DNA from: Sympetrum striolatum
Taxonomy: Eukaryota > Arthropoda > Insecta > Odonata > Libellulidae
Reading direction: 5' to 3'
Assembly (NCBI GenBank): GCA_947579665.1
Contig: OX388345.1
Location: forward strand, 73,275,454-73,339,453
DNA: 64,000 nucleotides
Below, in pieces: positions 11,431 through 22,360 of the stretch. Position 1 is the first letter of the stretch, and the number at the start of each line of letters is the position of its first letter. Below the pieces are notes generated by a model. It was not told the origin of the DNA, made no database searches, and was given only the letters and a program-made list of their open reading frames with translations. A program made the translations under genes and the position numbers.

Positions 11431-12850
11431 AGGAGAATTAGATTCAAATAGTGTTGAAGCTGGAGTTGGGGTTATTTTCGTTTATCTCTTGGAGGAGGAT
11501 GGAAAAGAGTATTTATTCTTTACTTGTGTTTCAGTCTAGAGTTTTTATTTTAGTTTATCACTCGGAAGAGGATAGAAAGAAACGAATTAATTCTTTACTT
11601 TTGTCTGTCTTGTTTCTCGTTGTGATGACGAAATGGCTACTGATATATGATGGATGCTGAATAATAGGAATAATTTCTATTGCTCGATATTGATGCTATA
11701 TAAAGTGCCCATAACAGTATCCAAAGAGTCATTGTGAAGTACTTGACGTGGAGTTTTTCCTCTTATAAAATTCTGGCTAAGCTATAAAGGGCCACTTCAT
11801 TCCTCCGCTAGCCTAGTATGTCTCATATCATCTTCAGAGTTTAATATAGCTGAAACTCTCACGAAAGTTCGAAATTAGAAGTATTAACATCCTAAAAACA
11901 AACATAAATTCATAAAAATACCTTAATTTCTAATTTTCTCGATTTATGACGGTTAGAAATATTTCACTGACCTGATTGACCGCAGTGAAAATTAAAACCA
12001 AAATGTTCAAGTGAGCATAATCGCAGACGAGGTTCAAAAGTAAGTCATTTAGAGGATTTCTGATTAAATCAGGAATGATTTCATCTATTCATAGAGATAT
12101 TATAAATGGATTTGCTTTTAAAAAGTCATAATAAAAAAGTTTAGCTATCTTAAACTAAGAATTAGTATTAACTTATCTTTTTAGCATATACCAAATTATA
12201 ATGACAAATTTATTAAATATATGATAATGTTGTTATTTATATTTGGCCAAAATGTGTTTGAGTGTATTTACATTAAGTTGAGACAAAACCTGGTGAAGAT
12301 AATTCCATTTCCTTATAACTTCAAATGAGGAATATTCCATTTTGAACATTAATCAATAGAATAAAAATACTAAAATATTTCGGAAGAACTAGGTTCGTTA
12401 AAGTTTTAAATAAGATCAACGAAAAATGTGCGACTTGGTTAGTTAACTCAAGAAAGATTATCAAGAATTATATAATTAAAGAATTTGATTTGAAAGTTTT
12501 AATTAACATGATTCCGCTAAAAGATTTAATTTACATGTTCAAAATATATTGTATTAATATGGGACATTGATAAATATAAATACCTAAGTTACGAAACAAA
12601 TTAAAATTTTCCAAGGGAATTTTGGTTATCACTTGCTTATGATATTGAAATATTTAAAACTTTATGATTACCAGAGATTAAAATTTGAAGCAATTTTTTT
12701 CAAACTTTGTGCGGATTGACCTTTAGGGGTTATCGTAAAGTTATAGGTCCTAAAAAGTAAGACTACGAGTTTTATTAAATGAACTATTCCAGATTCTGTA
12801 ACGAGACAGAGGAAAACACAGGTCGTTGGGAAAACACGAACTTCCTCTTT
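11431..12850. other. AT-rich DNA, nothing recognised
   Basis: No coding frame beyond 69 codons and no repeat noticed. Confidence 0.5.
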
Positions 12851-13090
12851 TCGTAAAAACATCAAAGTCCCCCGCCTGCCAGCGAATTTTCTCTAAGAGT
12901 TTATTTTCACAAGGCGTTTATTCCGCCTTTCCGTAAAATATCAAATGTTTTGGGAAATGAAATAAAAATTTCGCATTCGCCGAATCTTCCTGCGCTGCTT
13001 TTTCACAGCCTGAATTTTCGTATTCGGCAAAAACATAACGCTTTTTGGAAAGGTTTAACATCTTTGACCTTTTCGCCTTAATAAATTCGT
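12851..13090. promoter_or_regulatory. Moderately GC-rich island
   Basis: CCGCCTGCCAGCG, GGCGTTTATTCCGCC and TTCGCATTCGCCG contrast with the flanks. Candidate cis-element only. Confidence 0.25.
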
Positions 13091-13472
13091 GTTTTAGTTA
13101 GAATCAGAGCTGACGGGAAAATAGCAAAAGTTCTTATTTTCTCAAAACAAACAAAATGTGAAGGAACAAGCTCACTCGTTGGGTACGAAAGAATCAAAGG
13201 ATAAAGGAAAAGCTCGACGGAAAGATATTGATTTCGCGAGGTCCTCAGCAATTCCTTTGAGAATAGAGAGAGAAAAAGTTTTCCAGATTCGATATCACCG
13301 TTATTATATATTTCATATTCTAAAACCCTTTATACTCGCAAACATTACTGAGAATTCATATTTATATAGCTCCTATATTGTTTTCCTTAATACCTACAGA
13401 TATTCTCAAGGAAAAACGGACTTAAAAAAGGCTTGTGCATAAAGTCCTTGAAACGGCTTGTTAAGATGTTCC
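13091..13472. other. AT-rich DNA before the SINE
   Basis: A 94-codon frame spans 13158-13442 (basic N-terminal half, KESKDKGKARRKD). It has no homology I recognise and no splice or start context, so I do not call it a gene. Confidence 0.4.
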
Positions 13473-13740
13473 GGCCGGATAGCTTAGATGATTAAAGCAG
13501 CCTCCCGGGCAGAAGAAGATCCCGGGTTCGATTTCCGGCCCCATCCGCCTTTTTCCGAATCCGTTTTTCCTTTGGAATTTTCCTGGGTGTTTCCCTTATG
13601 TTCAAAGTTACCTTAACCCTTTTCCTTGAGTTAACTACAGATATTTCTTCAACACCCACTATGGAAATATAGGAAGTTAAAAATTTCTTTAAGTTTGTAT
13701 TATATTTCTTCGAAGTTAAATAAAGTGTTACTATTATTCA
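13473..13740 (+). mobile_element. tRNA-derived SINE, most complete copy
   Basis: The head carries an A box TAGCTTAGATGA (13480-13491) and a B box GGTTCGATTTCC (13525-13536) with a foldable T stem, but acceptor pairing is lost. The body contains GGAATTTTCCTGGGTG, CCTTATGTTCAAAG and TTACCTTAACCCTTTTCCT, and the tail ends AAATAAAGTGTTACTATTAT. The central blocks recur in the SINE at 39975, which has a different-looking head, so this is a family with a conserved core. Confidence 0.7.
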
Positions 13741-13785
13741 CATTCATTCCTAAAATTTGGAATTTTCTCACGCATGAAGTATGTA

Positions 13786-13862
13786 CACTCCTGGCCAAAA
13801 TTAACTCAGCACCTCCCTAGCGATCCTTACGGCTGGTGCTGCGTTAATTTTGGTCAGGACTG
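13786..13862 (+). mobile_element. 77-bp Tc1/mariner-type palindromic MITE
   Basis: Terminal repeats CACTCCTGGCCAAAATTAA and TTAATTTTGGTCAGGACTG are flanked by TA on both sides (13784-13785, 13863-13864). The inverted repeat continues inward through CAGCACC/GGTGCTG. The end sequence resembles insect Tc1-like elements, which insert at TA. There is no coding capacity. It is identical to the copy at 41189 apart from single-base changes. Confidence 0.85.
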
Positions 13863-14569
13863 TACATATTAATTTTTCCTCTTACCCTAAAAATTTGGTG
13901 AAATCTTAAACTTCATGATATTCATCATTCGATATTAAATATGATTTGATTAGAGATTCTGTAATAGCTATATGAAGAATACGAAACAAAATAGACTCAT
14001 AAACGTATAAGAGAAATAAATCAGGATTTTTTTTCGAGGTAGCTAGATCCTTTTTTAATTTTGACTTCGCAATAACAGCGCAGTGCATGCAAACAAACCT
14101 CCAAAACACACATATTTAAAGAGGAAAGAGTGGGCGGTTGGAGGCTTCCTCACTTGAGAATGACGCTGAGGAATCGAAACTAGTCGTGTGGGTTTTTTTG
14201 AATGCACTACGGTTTTATTGCAAAATGATAATTAAAACAGAATCTAGTCCTCCTTAAAAAATCGATTACTAATTATTCCTCCAAACATGGAATATCACAA
14301 TTTTACTCCCAGTGTCGTTGAACGTACAGTTAATAACAAAGTAAATTTATAGAGAAGGATGATAGTATGCTAAAAGGTAAAATAGCAGAAAGGAAAACAA
14401 CCTTCAAAAAGGCAAATGTTTATAGAATAAACGAGGGAAGTGAACCTATCGAATGGATGGCCCCTTTTGACCACATCTTGCTGTTTGAACAATTTTAGTA
14501 TTATACCGGGAATTTTGTATACATCAAGCACGCTAGAAAGGGCGTCTGAGTGTATGTTATCATAGATTA
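13863..14569. other. AT-rich DNA, nothing recognised
   Basis: No repeat, frame or RNA supported between the MITE and the LINE-tail-like segment. Confidence 0.5.
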
Positions 14570-14640
14570 GCGTTTACTTGTTGTTAATGCCCGCATCACA
14601 ATGCCTATTGATGCAGCGTTTAAAATAAATGAATAATATG
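14570..14640 (+). repeat. LINE-tail-like sequence
   Basis: TGTTAATGCCCGCATC then TTGATGCAGCGTTTAAAATA and AATGAATAATATG; related to the tail at 8320. A third weaker resemblance (CTTGCAGCGTAAATGTAAAT) lies just after the tRNA at 7001. Confidence 0.4.
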
Positions 14641-14784
14641 TTTGTCTTTATGTAGAGCGAAATTGAGACTGAATAGTGGAATCTCTCACTAAACCCGTAC
14701 TAAAGAACTGAATTATATAATAGAGGACAAACAAATAATATGGGGTATAAAAAAGAAAGTGCATACAAAAATACAATAAAATAA

Positions 14785-14820
14785 ATTATATGATAATTTC
14801 GATATAATCTATCATATAAT
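14785..14820. repeat. AT-rich hairpin, 11-bp arms
   Basis: ATTATATGATA (14785-14795) pairs with TATCATATAAT (14810-14820). Low sequence complexity makes this weak evidence of function. Confidence 0.5.
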
Positions 14821-15109
14821 ATACGACGAAAAAAAGAAAAACGAGTTTAATGAGATAAAACATTATAAAAACCTGAGAAACATCCGCAGAGAAAGATGGG
14901 TGCAATATAGGACAGAAGAATGCAAAGTACGGCACATGTAAATAATAATAAAAAATTACAATAAGAGTGTAACAAATGTTATGAATACTGTTACTGATAT
15001 TACTGTAAGGAATTCCAAAAATCTATGGGCAATTACGAAGTAGTAATTGGAACTTAAGAGGACTATGAGACACCGAACCTAACGGCACGGATAAACGGGA
15101 GTCTAACGT

Positions 15110-15900
15110 ATCAGAATCGAATTCGAACGTTCATCTTCCCCTAAACTCAACTCTCCGGAAGCGAATCGGAAATAAATAGCGGCTGGCCATAAGATTCACC
15201 AGAGATAGGCAAAAACCCCAATTTCACCATTAAAACTGCGTCTTACATTCCCAGTGACATCACCCTTTTATTTACCAACAACCCCGAGGAAGATTTCCCA
15301 CCGATTCCTCTCGGATACGAGGCAAAGCTTCCGCTCTCACGACAGGTTTCGATCCCACGACCTTCTGGAGGGGAGACCCACGCACCTATCCCGCTCAAAG
15401 AGGCCAGTGGCGCAATCCTCGCAGCCAAAGAGGTCGCCGCTGACGTCATCCTCCCGCTCCCGCGGCGCCGCATCTTCTGCACGTCTCTCCGGATAAGATC
15501 GCCGCGCTTTTGACGCGTTAACGACGGCCGCATCTCGTGGGAAATCCTTCCGGCGTTGTCGCGCTACAATAGGTCTTCGGGGAGTTACGCAATTGCGAAG
15601 GCGGAAGATGCCGTCCCCTCGTTAACTGCCCGTTACCGCGACCTATGGAAGCCGAGGCATAAGGGGGAAACGCCTCGGCAAGACGGAGGAGAGACGCGGC
15701 AGCTGTTACAGAAAACTGTTAATAACAGTTCGATGCGAGAAAAAATCCTCTGCCGACCTGCAGTGACGTCCGGTAGCATCTTGCAGACCGTGACGGCCGG
15801 GGTGGGTAACATTTTCCGGGAAAAATACACGGTGGTTGAATGTTGGAGTCAGGGTCGGTTCCAGATGGAAAGCGAGGCATCCGTCTCAGGGTGAACCTCC
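15110..15900. promoter_or_regulatory. Strong GC/CpG-rich island
   Basis: The GC content is the highest in the first third of the window (GCTCCCGCGGCGCCGC near 15460, CGCGTTAACGACGGCCG). Its left part may be a minus-strand SINE. Frames of 80-112 codons exist on both strands; the longest, 15556-15894, begins at TTG rather than ATG. AACTGTTAATAACAGTT near 15714-15731 is a near-palindrome. Confidence 0.35.
15250..15410 (-). mobile_element. Possible tRNA-derived SINE, minus strand, in a GC-rich island
   Basis: On the minus strand a GAGCGGGATAGGTGCG A-box-like segment (complement 15381-15396) precedes GGATCGAAACC, a B-box variant (complement 15345-15355). Downstream the body reads AATCTTCCTCGGGG then GGTAAATAAA, similar to arthropod SINE tails. 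One B-box base differs from consensus. Confidence 0.4.
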
Positions 15901-18900
15901 GAATTTGGGGTAATTATTTCGGAAGGGGATTTAATGATGAACAATCCAAACTGATATTGGAAAACTTTTAATCTGCCGCCGATTACTCCTGATTGAGAAG
16001 TGCAGTCACGTATCCCGGGATGGCTGGCAGGGTTTCATCGTCTAACTAAAGGAAGGTGCCTTGTCTTCGACCATTTTCCTCCAACCCTCGCCAACTCTTT
16101 CATTTCATGGAATGAGCTGCAATTCACCGGATGCATGACACCCAAGAAGCATGGTTACTCTGGGCCTACATCTCGTTCTCGTCAAAGGTTTTGCCTTCAA
16201 ATTAGTTCTTCAATCTCTTCCTTGTATCCTTAGAGAGGTGGCTTTGTTTGTCAATAAATTCCTGTTTATTTGAATTTCTTGATTTCCTTATATATTCTCT
16301 CTTTAATATCAACCACCTTTTTGTTATTATTATTTATATGACATCCCAAATAGCAAAACTCCTATACTATCTTTATGTTTGTGTTTTCGATAATGATGTT
16401 TGCGTTTACATCGAAACCTTTATCTATCACCATTTACATTTCGTAAGTATTGGTCGGCTTTACCATGCTTTATAAGCTTTAAAGGTTTCTTAGTTCTCGA
16501 TACTTCCTTACGATGATAATCAATAATTTAGCATTACAACGTAAATATCAACACGTTCATAGTAAAATTGGTAGCAAATCTTAACTTCAGCCCCACCAGG
16601 CGTTAAATCTGGATGCGCTACGAATAAAGAGTAGCAACAATCAACTCTGAAAATATTGAAATGAGAATATAAGCAGGTATTGTCAACGACTGAGATTGCT
16701 CATTAACTCATTTATCTGTAGACGTAAACCTGATGTAACTTGGTTGGACCTATATAGACGTGTTCCAAAAGGCATCGAGCCAGATTCAGTATACGCCAAT
16801 AAAACTTGAGTGAATTGGATTAACCCCATCTCAAATACGTTAATTACATAAGTAGATACAAATGAAATAGCCGTACGCATACTCCCTCACAAATAGGGAA
16901 GAGAGTAAATGACCGGTGAAAAGAGACGAGGGTTAAAAAGTCAAATATGTTACAAAAACAGAGACCGTACTGCTATAAAAAGGTCAAGTCGTAAGGCACC
17001 CCAGGGGTCCATTATTTTCATCGTCTTTTCCCTCCAGCGCTACACATTGTTTCAGGCTCCATAAAACCTGTCCAAAGAGATGTTTCCCTTGCTGGTGGTC
17101 TTGATCGAGGAAACCAACGTCCCCAGAAAGGCTCCTAGATTAGGTTCTATGCTATCAAAGCAATGGTTGACCCGAAGCGCCCAATGTTTAGAGTCTAGGT
17201 AAATATTCTAGTCCCCCTAGTATTACAACCTATCTCCGAGAATTTAAAAGTATTTCAAAGATAAATGAAAAGTAAGATAAAAAGAAACCTTTGTGGACAC
17301 TATACACAATTAGGAGTACATAGTAGGTAGACTTGAACATGGCAGAATAATAAGACAATAAACATTTGTCGAGGTATTTGGCGCGAAAAGACATGGCGTC
17401 AACAATGATTCCTTTTCTCTAATACGTAATAATGCAAGGAAGAAATAAACAACGTAATTAATTAAAATAAACCTCCAGTATCGATCTCCAACAATGAAAC
17501 GTAGCGTATGATCTCGTCGAAAATGCCATCTAAAACGAGAGTGAAACCGTTGGAGAACTGCAAATGGGCGTGGGACAAATACATCATTCTGCGCACACGA
17601 CAGCAGTTGGCGCCTCGGAAGCAAGATGGTGCACATACTTCCATGCGAGCACTTTTCATTGTCGTGCATAGTAAACACCAGCCCGCGTACATAGAGCAAT
17701 GCGAGAGATCAATCCCCCAACTCTGAGAGGGAATGCTCTGACAGAATGAGTGATACGTACTCAACGAAGCTTATATAATAAAGTATCTGATGTGTTTGAC
17801 CATCAAGTATACAGAAGGATGATTCCTAGCGATAATGACGACTAATATTCTGAATCGGTCAATAAAAATCGTAAAGAAAATGACATAGTCTTTTCCAAAC
17901 ATTTTACCCCCCCCCCTTACGAAAAACTCTTACAGCCCAATATTATTTTTTTATGATAAATAGTTAATTCTATGAATGAATTCAATTGAATTTCTTTTGT
18001 AAATCATTATTTCAGAAACTTGTAATCCATAAATGAGGTAAGATCCACCGAAAGAATCAAGACAAAAAAAACAAACGTACAAAAAATGATAATATATAGA
18101 TTCCTGAAGGTCTCATTGGAAAGATGTTTATCAATATTTAGAGGAAGAATTACGTAACATGTATAAACTTTCGTAAGAAAAGGATTCATTCGGCAATTTT
18201 TGGAATTTTCGTCAAATTCGGCGCATTTTTAAGGATCATAATTTCCGAACAAAATATTTTATATTCATGAGTTTAACATTTAATGATATGGAAATTTGGT
18301 ATAATGATATGGATTTTTTGGTTTCATCGTTATTCTAAACATTTTTCACAGCATTGCTTATTATATTTATATTAATATCTGTTGTAATTGTGCTGCACAT
18401 ACTATCGAAATTGGGCCGGAAGTAATAGATTACATCGATCGATTAACATTTTATAACACCGGGAGTTTATTTCTAGTTATACACTCACTGTAACTCGGCG
18501 ACTGAGCTTTAGATCAACTGAAAAAACGGGAAAATTAGTTTTAAGTCACGATTCATCACGGGAAGTATTTTCCCAAGAGAGCAGACGCATAATAAATTCA
18601 ACACCTCTTAAGGTCGAGCCCGTATTTCCACCAACCCGAAGACTTTCCAGTTATTATACGAAGTTAAATGTTATTTCCGTTGAAAACACTAAGAGGAGGG
18701 ATGTTTCTTTAGCGAGCGAAGTCGTTTGAACTACGAGACGAGGAATAACTACGTAGACACTTCCTCGGTATCTGCGGATGGCCGACCTTGCAACTTGTCA
18801 TCTTTCGCCAGAGTAATGGGGCGAATTAAAACATCTTCAAGTGTCGACATCCTATCTCGGCCTCGCCCTCTCCAGAGGAGAAAATATTTGTGGCTTCCTC

Positions 18901-19260
18901 TCCAACTCATGTATCCATAGCAAAAACAAATCTCCCCGAGTTTGCGTTAGTGCTTCTTTCATTCCTTAAATTTTCAAAGGATTTTAAAGGGGAAAGAAAC
19001 GTTGGTGTATATATTCTGAAATCCTCCACAAATCCTTAGTAGGATTAAGAAGAGTAGTTAGATAATAAGAGAAAGTTAAGGCTTATTGGAGTTGGTAAAG
19101 TAGTGAGATTTTCATCTTGTGCATTCTTCTGGATATGGAGGACGAGATTCATCGAATAAACCGATCGCAGCAGTTTTCATCGCGAAGGCCGGTTTTAACC
19201 TCATAATTAGGCAACGAAAGCTTTGATTGAGGATTTCGAGGAGAGATGAGGAATTAGGTA
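15901..19260. other. Unassigned DNA with two GC-richer patches
   Basis: 15980-16240, 16980-17220 and 17460-17730 are less AT-rich than their surroundings. I looked for transposase, reverse-transcriptase and tRNA signatures in them and found none that held. The rest is AT-rich and featureless. Confidence 0.4.
17907..17916 (+). repeat. C10 homopolymer
   Basis: Ten consecutive C in otherwise AT-rich DNA. Could be a sequencing-difficult tract; no function inferred. Confidence 0.9.
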
Positions 19261-19349
19261 ATACGTCTTTGTTCACCTTACTCAATTAAGTAACAATCTA
19301 ATCCTTACTAATAGATGGAAATGGAAAAAAGAAAGAGTACACGGCTGTT

Positions 19350-19635
19350 AGTAATTAATTTAAAAATTAATTTAAAAAGAAAAAACTCCTATTGCCGTAA
19401 TTAAACCAAGTAAGAAAACACTGTGACTTACCTTGGGGTGGTTCCTCTGCTTCATCTGGAGAGTCCAACGTTGCAGGGGAAATCTAGTGTCCAAAAACCG
19501 GTGTTCCCCTGCAACGTTGGACTCTCCAGATGAAGCAGAGGAACCACCCCAAGGTAAGTCACAGTGTTTTCTTACTTGGTTTAATTACGGCAATAGGAGT
19601 TTTTTCTTTTTAAATTAATTTTTAAATAAATTACT
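19350..19635. repeat. Near-perfect long inverted repeat with exon-like arms (candidate hairpin RNA locus)
   Basis: The left arm (19358-19481) and right arm (19504-19627) are exact reverse complements over 124 bp, separated by a 22-nt loop; pairing continues outward with one mismatch to about 19350/19635. In the right arm a GC-richer block runs into CCCAAG|GTAAGT at about 19552, a textbook 5' splice donor, followed by an AT-rich intron-like segment. One frame of the block reads SPATLDSPDEAEEPPQ, which looks like real protein-coding sequence. The left arm holds the same exon/intron junction on the minus strand. Transcription from either strand would give a 124-bp perfect double-stranded RNA stem. 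Inference: a recent inverted duplication of an exon end with its intron, as in young insect hpRNA/endo-siRNA loci. Alternatives are a foldback transposon that captured an exon, or an assembly artefact. Confidence 0.85.
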
Positions 19636-19673
19636 TACTAATAGAGGTATACCGCTGATGGTAAAGTAATAGG

Positions 19674-19742
19674 ATAAATTGTCACTAAGTACCAAAACCA
19701 TCAAACACTCTTTGATGGTGTTGGTACTTAGTGACAATTTAT
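19674..19742. repeat. Short hairpin, 32-bp arms and 5-nt loop
   Basis: Arms 19674-19705 and 19711-19742 pair over 32 bp with a single mismatch (19696/19720) around the loop CACTC. The core TGTCACTAAGTACCAA repeats in reverse complement. It begins about 38 bp after the large hairpin ends. Its size resembles a microRNA precursor, but the near-perfect pairing is closer to a young hairpin or a small foldback element. No other copy was noticed in the window. Confidence 0.8.
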
Positions 19743-19745
19743 TCT

Positions 19746-19799
19746 AATCCTTACTAAATTAAGTAAGAATTTAATCCTTGCTAGGTTAAGTAAGAATCT
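19746..19799. repeat. Two 27-bp tandem units beside the hairpins
   Basis: Units 19746-19772 and 19773-19799 share AATCCTT-CTA--TTAAGTAAGAAT. A further related stretch lies upstream of the large hairpin at about 19282-19316 (TTAAGTAACAAT then CTAATCCTTACTAATAG), so the hairpin pair sits inside an older simple repeat. Confidence 0.6.
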
Positions 19800-19864
19800 A
19801 GAAGAGACTAAATGCTAAAAATGGAAAAATGGGCATGAGAACTCTATGAGTGACACTTTCCATA

Positions 19865-20225
19865 GAATAATAATTGATATGTTTAAGTATCCTCCAGATT
19901 TACTCCAAGGTATGGACAACAAATTACTTTAAAGTAAAGAAAAAAGTCTGTTAAGTATTCTGTATGAAAGCTAGTTTGAACATTGAAAATATTAATAGAT
20001 ATATTTAAGTATCTTCAAGATATTCTCCAAGGTATGGACAAAAAATGCAATAAAGTAAAGTAAAAAAGTATAAACAATAAAGCAAAGTACTATATATGAA
20101 AGCCGGTTTGAAAATCGTCCACTCCACAATAAGCAAAGAAAAGCCATGCGGAGTAAATGAGGTATACAAGGTAGAATGAGGAGTGAAGTAATTCTCCTTT
20201 GCTCACCTTTCAGGTACAAATTGCT
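19865..20225 (-). repeat. Family A dispersed repeat with an internal tandem duplication
   Basis: Positions 20150-20225, read on the minus strand, match the core of family A (GAG.AAA..A.TTACTTCACTCCTCATTCTACCTTG, then a GCCTCATT-like stretch). Beyond it lie two direct copies of a 122-132 bp unit: GTTTAAGTAT at 19881 and ATTTAAGTAT at 20003, each followed by a TACTCCAAGGTATGGACA-type motif, and GTATGAAAGC/ATATGAAAGC near 19963/20094. The second unit has a roughly 10-bp insertion. No coding potential is apparent. Confidence 0.55.
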
Positions 20226-20729
20226 AAAACAGGACCTAGTTTAAGTAAGTGCGTTACAATGAATCAAGAATTACTGTTTAAGGGCATTAAATGAAGTGAT
20301 AGAAATGAATATCGTGATTCAATTCCATTCGTACCTTAAAAACTATTACATAAATATTATAGCTATATTTGACCTCGGTTTAAATGCAGATGGGAATTTT
20401 TACTTCCAGTTTCGTATACAAAAGTTTTTATCGACATACGTATTTATATTCTGTCAAGCTAATCTTAAACTCCTATCCAAGAAGACAAAGATAGAGAAAG
20501 GAAAGATTGATTAGTATTAAGTATTGCTTGAACAAATTCTGCACTAATTAAAGCGGTTCTTTAAGTTCTCTAAAATTAGGAGTACGATATCGCTTAAGCC
20601 CTTTACCCTAGAATTAAGGAGTTTATCCTAAAAATTCAATTAACTTCGTCCAACGGAAATGATATAAATCGATGCCTGCTGTATTAGTAAGCCTCAGCGG
20701 TATTACTAAGTGAATACAAGAATAGCGAA
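20226..20729. other. AT-rich DNA, nothing recognised
   Basis: A 72-codon frame at 20296-20514 with no similarity; otherwise empty. Confidence 0.5.
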
Positions 20730-20945
20730 CCTCCATTCATAAACGGAACTACGGCCAGTCGGTCCGAATCACTCCAGACTTCCATTTCGCAATCCATCAG
20801 TCGGAAACTCGGAAAAGAAACGAAAACAGCTTCGCACGGTTGGCAGGCGAAAAACCACACGACAAAACCAGCCGTTGCCGCAAAAACAACCGTTAAAAAG
20901 AATCGTCGAACAAACTGTCGTGGGATAGAGAAAGGAAAAAGAATT
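20730..20945. promoter_or_regulatory. GC-richer island
   Basis: CGGCCAGTCGGTCCGAATC, CAGTCGGAAACTCGG and AGCCGTTGCCGC give a CpG-rich 215 bp between AT-rich flanks. Confidence 0.3.
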
Positions 20946-21000
20946 CAAATCCTCACGAAGGACGGACCATTACAATGTAATAGCTTCGTCATTGAAATTG

Positions 21001-21205
21001 CAATTAACGCGACATAGTCGGGGAAAATCTCAACTGTGGATCAACAATGGGGTATCATCACTGACAATAGCAGGGAGTAAATCTAGAAGAACATTCCAAT
21101 TAACGCGACATAGTCCCATTACGTAAACGAGGAAAAATATCAACGGTAGATCAATAGTAGGTACACCATCAATTATAACAAGAGGGAGTGAATCCAATAG
21201 ATAAA
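21001..21205. repeat. Tandem duplication, about 96-bp unit
   Basis: CAATTAACGCGACATAGTC begins both units (21001 and 21097). Each continues with GA/GG-AAAAT-TCAAC-GT-GATCAA and ends with a GGGAGT-AATC stretch. The second unit carries a small insertion near its start. Confidence 0.75.
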
Positions 21206-21419
21206 CAAACTTAATTATACCTGGATTTCAATCTAAATTGATGGTTGGATTGATTGACTCAACAATGATGCATTATCCCGAATTAGTAACTAACTACGAG
21301 TCTAAACAGAATGACATTAATGTAAAGTTTCAACTATTCTACTCGAAAATGAGATAAAATGAATCTTCAGGTAATCGAAATTAATAATACTGACTCACGT
21401 ATGTATGCTTCTTCTTAAC

Positions 21420-21579
21420 CTGTTTATTCCATCAAAGATTCACATTTTTCATTTGGTATAATTATAGTATTTACTTAAAGAAGTTTTCCATCAACTTCTG
21501 TTTATTCAATCACAGATTCATATATTTCACTCAATAAATGATTATTTTTTGTTGCTTATAAAGAGAATTCCATCAACTT
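21420..21579. repeat. Tandem duplication, 78-82 bp unit
   Basis: Unit 1 starts CTGTTTATTCCATCAAAGAT (21420), unit 2 CTGTTTATTCAATCACAGAT (21498). Both end with a CCATCAACTT stretch. Confidence 0.75.
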
Positions 21580-22159
21580 CTTGGTTGTTTCGTAATCCAG
21601 AGGCAAGCTATGGCGGCTGAATGTCAATTGACCGCAGAGAATAACATCAACAAACAGTAAATAAAATAAACGGCGTGGAATCGAGGGGAGACATTTTAGT
21701 TTTTTTTGCTGTATTATAACAAACTTTGACCGAATTTCATCATTCTGAGACTTTTGATTGATTTTATGTTTTCCAAAGAACTTGGAGTTAGTCAGTTCGA
21801 ATTTCTATCAGTCCCACGAAACCTTAGCTTCGTTGAAACGATCTCAAAAATTGTTCTTTACACAATTAATATATGCACTACAAAATTCCAACAGAGGGAA
21901 AATAAAATCGAAGGAAAAAATATATATTTATTTGGTTATTATAATATATAAGTATTTGGTTATTATTACTACCCAGTAATGGGTTTAATCAAAATATGAG
22001 TATTCCCCATTCCAGAAGTTTATTAGTAATCCTAGTAGATACTCTCACTGAATCTTTTATATACATGCAATTGCATTTAATTAAATTTTACATAATTATA
22101 GACACATTATACAAAATAAGTAATACAACTATTATTATATGTTTAAACTAAAATTTCCA
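21580..22159. other. AT-rich DNA, nothing recognised
   Basis: TATTTGGTTATTAT occurs twice near 21930-21967; no other structure. Confidence 0.45.
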
Positions 22160-22360
22160 AGATAATATATCGTATAAGATGGCTATAATGGTATTAGCTT
22201 TAAGGCTGGAAGGTACCTTACCCCTTCCTTATTAGCCAAGAAATGCCATGGAGAGAGAATGAGGCTTGTTGTGCAAGCTGAGGAGTGAGGTAGTTTGCCT
22301 TAGCTCTCATAGCAGCATGAATGCTATTGTGAAGGAGTATCCGATATAAGTACAGTACAG
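22160..22360 (-). repeat. Family A dispersed repeat, minus-strand copy
   Basis: Read on the minus strand, this segment holds CACAATAGCATTCATGCTGC, then GGCAAACTACCTCACTCCTC, a GCCTCATTCTCTCTCC stretch and a TCTTGGCTAAT stretch. The same ordered blocks occur at 29.4, 31.9 and 44.8 kb. The dispersed, diverged, non-coding nature suggests an old interspersed element of unknown class. Confidence 0.55.

Noticed and set aside
13473..13541. Functional tRNA gene with A and B boxes
   Set aside because: The acceptor stem does not pair and no anticodon stem forms; the downstream body matches another SINE.
16000..16233. Possible LINE tail (minus-strand stretch reading GWRKMVEDK)
   Set aside because: No second motif supports it, and the similarity is too short to separate from chance.
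17460..17764. Minus-strand frame with MHDNEK, resembling the HDNA motif of mariner transposases
   Set aside because: The sequence after the motif lacks the expected PH, A and DLAP-type residues, and the order of flanking motifs does not fit Tc1 or mariner.
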